Virus record (IMG/VR): IMGVR_UViG_3300015171_000092
Span: 1 to 22,822 of that record
Source: a virus
DNA length: 22,822 nt
Reading direction: 5' to 3' (one strand)
Shown: piece after piece, positions 14,144 to 20,561 of the stretch
Position numbering within the stretch: the first letter of the stretch is position 1
Layout: each line of letters begins with the position of its first letter
The notes under the pieces: generated by a model
Database searches by the model: none
What the model was told of the DNA's origin: nothing
The model's input: the letters and a program-made list of their open reading frames with translations, nothing else
Translations under genes and position numbers: made by a program

Positions 14144-15832
14144 ATGGGAACGAATATCACATCCGTCACGGCGCTCAATGCGCTTCAGGATGCGCGCAAC
14201 CTTGCGACACAGGTACGTTCGCAAGGGCTGGGTGTTGTCGCCGACGCTGTTCTGAACCTGCAAAACCAGATGGATCAGGCTACAGGTTTCCTGTTGAGCC
14301 AGATCAAGGTATCCGTGTCGGCGACGAGGCCCGTTCCGTCTCCCGGCTCCAACCCAATTGCGCCGTATACGGACCTCCCGACTGGTTTCGCGATCTCGAA
14401 CCTGCGCTATTCGACGAACGCGCAAGGGCAGCAAACGCTAAAGATGGATGCGGTATGGACACCTCCGGCGGATGCGAAGTACGGCGGCAGCTACATCATC
14501 ATGAAGAAGCCGTCGGACATTACCGCCACGACGCGCATGGAGTTGAACGCTGGCAAATCGGCCACGCTCGTCTTCTCCGACTTCCCGACGGCTACCGAAA
14601 ACTGGCAGTTCTGGCTGGTTTCGCAGAACACGACCGGCCAACTGAACACCAGCCTTACTTCGCCGATCACGGGGACGCCCACGGTCACTGTTTCCGTGAC
14701 GCCTCCGCCTCTCGGTTCCGGTGGGACGGAATACACGTCGAACGTCGCCGTGGGCATTGTCGCCGTAAACGCCACGAGTACGGCGGAAGGCACCGTACAG
14801 CAGTACATCTCTGCGGGCTTCACCCCGCCGAACGATGCAAGCTGGGGAGGCGTCGAACTCCGCATCTATTTCGGCGGCAATCTGCTCGCGAAAAACAAGA
14901 GCGCGATTTCGCCAATCACGGTCAACATCAATAACCCCTCCGGAAACGTCACCTACACCTGGAAACTTGTCAGTTACGACGTAAACGGCCATAGCAACAC
15001 AGAGACGGGCTGCCCGACGGGCACTCTCGCGGTCGGTAGCGTTTCTGGCTCGTTCACGACCGGCGTCATTAACGGGGCAATCGCGAATATCATCAACATC
15101 AACGCGTCGAATATCACCACGGGATCCCTGACGGCGGTTACGGTGAAGGTGACGAATGCGGGCGGCTCCGGCGTGGTTACGGACATCACGCAGGGGTTCG
15201 ACGCCTCGGCTGGCATCAATAGCGGGATCGTAATTAAAACCAACGGCACAAACTCCAGGATCGTCGTTGGCCCCCTCGGGTTTTACATTTTTAATTCATC
15301 CAACGTAAACCAGGCTCAACTTGTTAGTAATCTCTTCCAGGTCTTTGACGGAGCGGGCGGCGGGGTCAGTTTAAGCGGGGCCGCGACTCAATTCTTCGCG
15401 TCCAGAACAGGTGATGGTGCTGGTGCCGCCACCCTTGGCGCGGTGGCCGGTTCGCCTTTCGGGAAAGGCCGTATGCAACTGTATAGCGCCGCCTTTACTC
15501 CAGTGGTGCGCATTGAGACCGGGACGGATGGCAGCGACAACGGCTACTATGCAATGTTCTGGGGCGGGACCGCTCGCTACGCTCCCGGCGTCATAGCCAA
15601 CGGGAAGCGTTTGGTATGGGGCAGCACCGGGAACTTCAATGGGTTGACCCCGGCTCAAGCCACAGTGAATACGGGCCTCACTGCGGTAGAGGGCTTTTTC
15701 CCCACTGTCGTTGCGCCAACCGGCTTCCCGGAGTATGCCTTCATAGTAAGCGCTGCTGGGGGCAGTATCACCTTCGAGTCATCGAATGGCGGGAGCACCC
15801 GCGGCTTCAACTGGTGGGCGGTGGGTACTTAA
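14144..15832 (+). CDS. tail fibre or spike-like protein with Fn3-like domains
   Basis: The 562-residue protein starts with a short helical anchor (about 5-60, with ALQDARNLATQVRSQG). Two Ig/Fn3-like beta-sandwich regions follow: about 75-190 (FAISNLRYSTNAQGQQTLKM, WTPPADAKYGGSYIIM) and about 200-305 (the matching phrase is FTPPNDASWGGVELRIYFGG). The duplication of TPP.DA..GG argues for repeated domains. Next is a Gly/Asn/Ile-rich stretch (VINGAIANIININASNITTG) like the beta-helical or collar segments of fibres, then a Gly/Ala-rich C-terminal region (about 430-562) that may be the receptor-binding end. The role would be host attachment at the tail. ATG 14144 follows the previous stop by one base and lacks a clear ribosome site, so it is probably coupled. 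Confidence 0.72.
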   Translation: MGTNITSVTALNALQDARNLATQVRSQGLGVVADAVLNLQNQMDQATGFLLSQIKVSVSATRPVPSPGSNPIAPYTDLPTGFAISNLRYSTNAQGQQTLKMDAVWTPPADAKYGGSYIIMKKPSDITATTRMELNAGKSATLVFSDFPTATENWQFWLVSQNTTGQLNTSLTSPITGTPTVTVSVTPPPLGSGGTEYTSNVAVGIVAVNATSTAEGTVQQYISAGFTPPNDASWGGVELRIYFGGNLLAKNKSAISPITVNINNPSGNVTYTWKLVSYDVNGHSNTETGCPTGTLAVGSVSGSFTTGVINGAIANIININASNITTGSLTAVTVKVTNAGGSGVVTDITQGFDASAGINSGIVIKTNGTNSRIVVGPLGFYIFNSSNVNQAQLVSNLFQVFDGAGGGVSLSGAATQFFASRTGDGAGAATLGAVAGSPFGKGRMQLYSAAFTPVVRIETGTDGSDNGYYAMFWGGTARYAPGVIANGKRLVWGSTGNFNGLTPAQATVNTGLTAVEGFFPTVVAPTGFPEYAFIVSAAGGSITFESSNGGSTRGFNWWAVGT

Positions 15833-15841
15833 GGAACACGA

Positions 15842-16147
15842 ATGACAAAATTACTCCTGATTTTCTTGCTGGTTTCTTCGCTACTTTGCGCGCAAGCGCC
15901 TATATCGCTCCCAGTCCATCACGGCCATCGCCGTCTGTGGATCGAAGTCGCGGTGGTAGCAGTCGCGGTCGGCGCAACGATTCTGATCGAGCACCAGACG
16001 CACAATCAGAAACCGATTCCACCCCCAACGCCCGCTCAATTATTCGGCAATCCGAAAAGCCCCTATTTCATCCCCACCTATGGCGAGCCCTGCTGGATGC
16101 TCTTGATCGCGGGCAAGGCATGCGGCCCATCGTGGATAAACCCGTAA
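15842..16147 (+). CDS. small membrane or exported protein
   Basis: The 101-residue protein begins with a hydrophobic signal-like segment, MTKLLLIFLLVSSLLCAQAP. This resembles a signal peptide, possibly a lipoprotein signal, although Leu before the Cys is not the usual lipobox residue. A second hydrophobic segment follows at about 33-52 (LWIEVAVVAVAVGATILIE), then a Pro-rich, soluble tail with two Cys. AAGGAA lies before ATG 15842. Small two-segment membrane proteins next to tail genes can be lysis proteins such as holins or spanin parts, but no family is recognised and no endolysin is in the window. The identity is open. Confidence 0.65.
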   Translation: MTKLLLIFLLVSSLLCAQAPISLPVHHGHRRLWIEVAVVAVAVGATILIEHQTHNQKPIPPPTPAQLFGNPKSPYFIPTYGEPCWMLLIAGKACGPSWINP

Positions 16148-16158
16148 AAGGATCACCA

Positions 16159-16455
16159 ATGAGTCAACGTAAATTGAAATCGAAGTTGAAGAAGACGAAA
16201 CAGCCCGCCGCTCCCGCCGGAATCCAGTCCGCGAAGACCGCCGCGATCCAATTCGCGAAGAGTATCCCGCTGTCCCCTAATCAGAAGTCGCGCATTGTCA
16301 GTTTAGTCGAGGCGCGGGCGGCTGCGCAGAAGCACATGACGACACTCGACGATTCTATAAAATTTATGCTCGCAACCATCATCGAATGCAGCAACGGAGA
16401 TCCAGCGGCGAACTATTCGCTCGTTGATAACGGCTCGCGTCTGGAGATCCAGTAG
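16159..16455 (+). CDS. small basic protein of unknown function
   Basis: The 98-residue protein starts at ATG 16159, six bases after AAAGGA. The frame is open well upstream, but the ribosome site and the end of the previous gene at 16147 place the start here. The N-terminus is strongly basic (SQRKLKSKLKKTKQ), then Ala-rich helices follow (ARAAAQKHMTTLDDSIKFML) and a polar C-terminus. No domain is recognised. A basic N-terminus may bind nucleic acid or membrane, but this is only a guess. It is followed eight bases later by the GNAT-like gene. Confidence 0.65.
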   Translation: MSQRKLKSKLKKTKQPAAPAGIQSAKTAAIQFAKSIPLSPNQKSRIVSLVEARAAAQKHMTTLDDSIKFMLATIIECSNGDPAANYSLVDNGSRLEIQ

Positions 16456-16463
16456 GCCGGCCT

Positions 16464-16961
16464 GTGATTGAGCTCGTTGCTCCGTTCCCGCGCTCCGAAC
16501 TGCTCTCCGTTTGGGAATGGGGGCAAGCGTTTCGAGAACGGATGTTCGACGATGCCTCGTTGCCAAGCCTGGATGCTTTTATCGCTGACTGGCAGGCCCA
16601 AGAGTCGGCAGGCCGTAACAGTTGGGCTGTGATGCGAGGCGGGGAGATCGGTGGCTGTTTCATATCGACGCGTCTCGCGCCGGCAACGGCGGAACTTCAT
16701 TTGCTTTTCAAGAAATCATTTTGGGGACGCGCGACGACGCTCCCTGCCCTACGTGTGGTCTGCGAGGCATTATTCGCGACCGGCGTTGACAAGATTGAGA
16801 GCACTGCGCCAGCGGACAGTCGCGCCGTGCTCGCGCTCACGAAAGCGGTGGGCGCCACTCATCGGCTGCTACCAGGCCAGACATCGCGTAACGGACGACC
16901 AGTAGACGTGATCGGGATAGCACTTCATCGAGACGCATTTCTTGTGAAAGCGGGGGCTTAA
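16464..16961 (+). CDS. GNAT-type acetyltransferase-like protein
   Basis: The 165-residue product has the length and pattern of a GNAT domain: a short N-terminal helix, GRNSWAVMRGGEIGGCFIST (beta strands 2-3, about 50-69), then LHLLFKKSFWGRATTLPALR (about 78-97), which fits beta-4 and the start of the CoA-binding helix. DKIESTAPADSRAVLALTKAVGAT (109-132) fits beta-5 and the helix after it. Similar GNAT genes occur within phage structural clusters, and their substrates are mostly unknown. The classical Q/RxxGxG/A loop is not clearly present (WGRATT stands there), so activity is uncertain. The start is GTG 16464 with a weak ribosome site. Its stop is followed two bases later by the next GTG start. 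Confidence 0.65.
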   Translation: MIELVAPFPRSELLSVWEWGQAFRERMFDDASLPSLDAFIADWQAQESAGRNSWAVMRGGEIGGCFISTRLAPATAELHLLFKKSFWGRATTLPALRVVCEALFATGVDKIESTAPADSRAVLALTKAVGATHRLLPGQTSRNGRPVDVIGIALHRDAFLVKAGA

Positions 16962-16963
16962 CT

Positions 16964-18442
16964 GTGAGTTTTTTCAAAAGCGGCGCGACCAACCAAGGGC
17001 AAGACCAGATCAACCAGAACCGTAATCTCATTTACGGCCAGGGCTCGACCCTGAATCAGAACGCGCAGGATCGAAGCAACGCCTACTACGACAAGGCGCA
17101 GGGCTACAACAATCAGGCCGATCAAGCGTATGCGCCCTTGGTGAATGGGCAAGGTGGCTATACCCCTGACCAAGCGGGCAAGATCCTCAACCAAGGCGGC
17201 CTGAATGGCCTCCCGCTCACCGATCAGGAAAAGACCGCGATGACGGGCGACCCCAACGCGGGCCGCCAAACCGAACAGGATCTCAACAAGAACTATCTCG
17301 ACGCCGCGGAAGCCCAAAGTATCAAAGGCGACCAGTCCGGCATCCAGGCGGGGCTCGGCCAGGTCAACGATGCGGTTGACCCGGCCTCGGTTGCGACGTT
17401 CACGCAGAATACGCGCCTAACTCCGCAGATGCAGGATCAGATTGCCACAGAAGGGGCGCGCTCGGCGACGAACGTAGACCATGCCGCGATGGACTCCAAC
17501 ATGGAAGCGGCTCGCGCTTCTGGTGCCGACCCGCTGGGCATGGCTGGTTATACGGATCGCGCCAACCGGCACGCACAGCAGGACGCCGCGAACGCTGCTT
17601 CAAGCGCCCGCGTGAATGCGATGCAGGTTGCCGCCGGGCGCGAGGGGAATATCCTCGGCGCGAATCAAACGCTGGCGGCGCAAAAGGCTCAGGCCGCCGG
17701 AACCAATCTCAGCGCACAGCAGCAGATGGAGCAAAATATGTCGGATCGCGCAAAGTTCGGCGCGACGAACCGCCAGCAGACCCTTGCCTCCAATCAAGCC
17801 ACCTTGTACGGCCAAGCGCAGAATGCCGATCAGGTTGCGGCGAGTCGCGCCACCGGCATCGCGCAGAATCGGCAGGGCCAGGGGCAGTACATCGACACCG
17901 CTACCTCCGGCCGCGAGACGAACATCGCGAACGAGAACCAGAACCAAGCCTCCGAAGGTCGCAACTATCTCACCAATCAGGTCGGGGGGAACAACGCTTC
18001 GGCGCAAACTGAGCAAGGCATTCAGTCCGGCGTCTACGGGACGCAGACGGGCGCCGCCGACCAGAACAACGCCAACCAAATCAATGCCGACAAGCGGCAG
18101 AGCGGGTTTTCGAATCTGCTCAGCGCGGCGGGGCAAGCGGCTGGGGCTGCGGTCACGAAATATTCCGACGTCCGCCTCAAGGAAAACATCGTCCTACTGG
18201 GCCAACTAAACGGGGTCAACGTCTACGAGTATTCGTTCAAGGGCAACCCGGAGCGCGAAGTGGGCGTGATGGCGCAAGAGGTTTATGAGCGCTTCCCCGA
18301 AGACGTGATCGTGGGCGGCGACGACCCCAATGTGTCTCCGTGGCGAGTGAAATACGGGACCCTGGTACCGAAACTGCTTACCTCAAGCGACCCGAAGGTG
18401 CTTCCAGGTTCTCCGATACAGGATCGCTTCAATGTTGAATAG
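16964..18442 (+). CDS. internal virion/ejection-type protein with C-terminal S74-like chaperone domain
   Basis: The 492-residue protein begins at GTG 16964. Residues 1-390 are Gln/Asn/Ala/Gly-rich helices (GQGSTLNQNAQDRSNAYYDK; QNRQGQGQYIDTATSGRETN), typical of proteins held inside the head and ejected with DNA. Residues 401-472 form a Peptidase_S74/intramolecular chaperone-like domain: SDVRLKENIVLLG, NVYEYSF, EVGVMAQEVYERFPEDVI, WRVKYGTLVPKLL. This domain usually sits at the C-terminus of fibres, trimerises them and may cut itself off. Here it is on a protein whose body looks like an internal virion protein. Family resemblance stops at residue 472, and two codons later the antisense HNH gene begins to overlap. 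The last 20 residues are therefore encoded within the HNH DNA and the C-terminal helix of the domain seems replaced. Confidence 0.75.
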   Translation: MSFFKSGATNQGQDQINQNRNLIYGQGSTLNQNAQDRSNAYYDKAQGYNNQADQAYAPLVNGQGGYTPDQAGKILNQGGLNGLPLTDQEKTAMTGDPNAGRQTEQDLNKNYLDAAEAQSIKGDQSGIQAGLGQVNDAVDPASVATFTQNTRLTPQMQDQIATEGARSATNVDHAAMDSNMEAARASGADPLGMAGYTDRANRHAQQDAANAASSARVNAMQVAAGREGNILGANQTLAAQKAQAAGTNLSAQQQMEQNMSDRAKFGATNRQQTLASNQATLYGQAQNADQVAASRATGIAQNRQGQGQYIDTATSGRETNIANENQNQASEGRNYLTNQVGGNNASAQTEQGIQSGVYGTQTGAADQNNANQINADKRQSGFSNLLSAAGQAAGAAVTKYSDVRLKENIVLLGQLNGVNVYEYSFKGNPEREVGVMAQEVYERFPEDVIVGGDDPNVSPWRVKYGTLVPKLLTSSDPKVLPGSPIQDRFNVE

Positions 18443-18952
18443 CGTGCAGCCGTACTCGAGGGCGAGCGCTCGCCGGGGAATCCGAGCGGCGCCCTTCTTT
18501 AAGATTTCCCTCACTTGCGCCTCGGTCAGTTTGGCATCGGGATGGGCTTCCCCGATGGGATACCGCTCTCGATGAAGATTTCGGCCATTGCGTTCGCCGC
18601 GCGCCATCATCTCGGGGTGAAGCATGGCGCAATTTCGAGCACGGCCCTTGGCAGCCATATCGGTAAGATTATCGAGGTCCGTTCCCATGAACAGATGCGC
18701 AGGATTTACGCACGGTGGATTGTCGCAACGGTGGCAAATCAGTTTTCCCAGTGGGTCCGTCCCCGTGGATATGAAAAAAGATATGCGGTGCGCGCGATAA
18801 CCCTTTCTGGCAAAAATCCCGTACCCCTTGGGGGACAAGGTGCCACGCCAGAGCCAGCAATCATCCGGCCCAGCTTTCTCGATTTTTTGCCAAAACCGCG
18901 CACGGAGTCTTTCGGACAGAACGGGCAACGGTTTAACGGCCACGATGCTCAT
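18383..18952 (-). CDS. HNH endonuclease with C-terminal helix-turn-helix-like region, antisense
   Basis: The 189-residue protein is a second free-standing HNH nuclease, related in plan to the one after the terminase. CWLWRGTLSPKGYGIF (32-47) and YRAHRISFF (52-60) lead to the core LICHRCDNPPCVNPAHLFMG (71-90), with H74, N83, H86 and Cys76/Cys81. After a basic linker, GEAHPDAKLTEAQVREIL (134-151) to YRRTWKHL (179-186) matches the DNA-binding helix-turn-helix repeat often appended to homing HNH proteins. It has no second zinc finger, unlike the first HNH. It is read against the structural genes, fills the gap between two ejection genes, and overlaps the 3' end of the S74-domain gene by 60 bp. 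The start is ATG at 18952 with no clear ribosome site. It is likely a selfish homing element. Confidence 0.88.
   Translation of the reverse strand: MSIVAVKPLPVLSERLRARFWQKIEKAGPDDCWLWRGTLSPKGYGIFARKGYRAHRISFFISTGTDPLGKLICHRCDNPPCVNPAHLFMGTDLDNLTDMAAKGRARNCAMLHPEMMARGERNGRNLHRERYPIGEAHPDAKLTEAQVREILKKGAARIPRRALALEYGCTLFNIEAILYRRTWKHLRVA
18461..18474. repeat. 14-bp perfect palindrome next to the S74 gene stop
   Basis: GGCGAGCGCTCGCC is fully self-complementary and lies 18 bases after the stop of the S74-domain gene, within the 3' part of the HNH gene. It could fold as a short cruciform or hairpin or be a chance result of codon use. No U run follows on either strand. Confidence 0.4.
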
Positions 18953-18988
18953 AAATAGATTTTACCAAGCGGGGGAGCTTAAATCATT

Positions 18989-20560
18989 ATGGCCTTCAAA
19001 AGACAAACCAGCTTCATCGACGACCCCGATCAGGAAGACTATCTGAACGCAGGGACGGCGACGCCGAAATATGTCGCGCCGGACCCCGTGGCTACGCCGA
19101 CATATTTGCGGATGGACACGCCAGCGCAGAGTCCCGTGAACCCCGCGCCGGACGGCTCGGTTCCTGGGGCCTCGTGGGATGACACCGGGACTCCCAATAA
19201 GCCGCCGACGGCTGCGGAGCTCCGGCAGCAAGTAGCCGATCTCGCGGCCCAACGCCCGGAGAAGGGCAAGGCTGGTATCTGGCGAACGCTGGCCGCAATT
19301 GGGGCCGGAACGGCGATTGGGTATGGGAGCCGGGGACCACAGGGCCAGGAGAACGTCAATAACGTAGTTGGGGCCATCATGTACCCCGGCTACACCCGCA
19401 AGGCGGCCGAATGGTCAACCAAAATGAACGATACGGCCACACAGGCCGAGCAAGCGGAGAAGATCGAGTCTGATGCGCGCGCCGGTAAGATGGGTGACGC
19501 GAACTTGGCGCACGTCAACGCGCAAACGAGGCTCGAAAACGCGCAGGCCGACAATTACAACTTGCCGAACGCTCCGCCCTCTCCGGAGTGGGACCTGAAA
19601 GATGGCGTTCTCTTAGAAAAACGAAGCGGCCAAGTAAAGCCGTCGCCTATTCCGGTGCAACCGAAAGCTCAGGGCGACGCCAACATGCAATTGGGCATTG
19701 CGACGTGGAAACGCATACCGGGGAACGAGGGCAAGGAGCCCGGCCCGGATGACATCGCGCATATTCACCAGATTTTCAACCCCGTCAACCCCGCTGAAAC
19801 GGACACCCAGTTAGCGATCCGGGCGGCGGGCGGTATCAGCGGCAATAAGGCGGTCGATGCTCTTACTCCGCCACTCGCTAAGGCTGCGCTGGATGCCAAG
19901 AGGGAGCGGCCAGAGCGCCCGCCCAACGAAGCCGCGCAAAAGGGCCAAGCTATCAACCGCGCATTCGTTGATTCCGGCAACGACTGGAACAAAGTGCTCG
20001 ACAATGTGCGCGCCGGGAAGTACACGGACTACGCCGGAGACATCGCCGAGCATGCGCAGAAGATGACGCAGTTGAAGCCGGACGCGCAGCGCAAGGTTGT
20101 AGCGGCCGACACCACCGCGCAGCAAGTTCAGGCCGCTATTGACGGGATCGACGAAGTTACAAAGGCGCATCCTGATCTAGTTGGTCCGGTGACGCAACAC
20201 CCATTGAATGCTCTCAACCGGCGCGTTCAAACCTTCGCCGGGAGTGAGCCTGCCGACGTGGGTACAGTAGACTCCATCCTCGAAACGGCCGCCGCGCTTC
20301 AGCCCGGCCAACACAACTTCCGCTCCATTGGCGCTCTTGCTGATTTCAAAAAATCGCTCGGCATTGACCCGCGTACAGGCAAGGCGGATGGCTCTCGCGC
20401 GTGGCTCGCTAACCCCGAAAAGGCGAAGGCTGCCCTCAAGGCAGTTCTCGACTTCAATCAGCGGTTGAAAGATAACACGTTGAAAGAAGCCGGGCAGGGC
20501 TCTCGACAGGTCGCGCCGAACACCGCTCCGGCACAGGCCGATCCACTCGGAATTCGTTAA
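18989..20560 (+). CDS. internal virion/ejection-type protein
   Basis: The 523-residue protein has a disordered Pro/Asp-rich N-terminus (about 1-75), then a charged helix and a small hydrophobic Gly/Ala segment, WRTLAAIGAGTAIGYG (about 98-113), which could insert in a membrane. Long Ala/Gln/Glu/Lys-rich helices follow (about 135-190 and 300-400), and a conserved-looking C-terminal part contains GIDPRTGKADGSRAWLANPEKA. This composition and its place between the S74-domain protein and the giant last gene fit a DNA-ejection protein stored in the head. No enzymatic motif is seen. GGGGGAG about eleven bases upstream serves as ribosome site for ATG 18989. It ends one base before the next ATG, so the two are probably co-translated. 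Confidence 0.65.
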   Translation: MAFKRQTSFIDDPDQEDYLNAGTATPKYVAPDPVATPTYLRMDTPAQSPVNPAPDGSVPGASWDDTGTPNKPPTAAELRQQVADLAAQRPEKGKAGIWRTLAAIGAGTAIGYGSRGPQGQENVNNVVGAIMYPGYTRKAAEWSTKMNDTATQAEQAEKIESDARAGKMGDANLAHVNAQTRLENAQADNYNLPNAPPSPEWDLKDGVLLEKRSGQVKPSPIPVQPKAQGDANMQLGIATWKRIPGNEGKEPGPDDIAHIHQIFNPVNPAETDTQLAIRAAGGISGNKAVDALTPPLAKAALDAKRERPERPPNEAAQKGQAINRAFVDSGNDWNKVLDNVRAGKYTDYAGDIAEHAQKMTQLKPDAQRKVVAADTTAQQVQAAIDGIDEVTKAHPDLVGPVTQHPLNALNRRVQTFAGSEPADVGTVDSILETAAALQPGQHNFRSIGALADFKKSLGIDPRTGKADGSRAWLANPEKAKAALKAVLDFNQRLKDNTLKEAGQGSRQVAPNTAPAQADPLGIR

Positions 20561-20561
20561 A

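Noticed and set aside
15616-16455. 279-residue plus-strand frame
   Set aside because: Only its last 98 codons, from ATG 16159 with an AAAGGA site, look real. The upstream part overlaps the fibre and membrane protein genes in another frame.
18515-18958. 147-residue plus-strand frame
   Set aside because: It mirrors the second HNH gene and has no domain.
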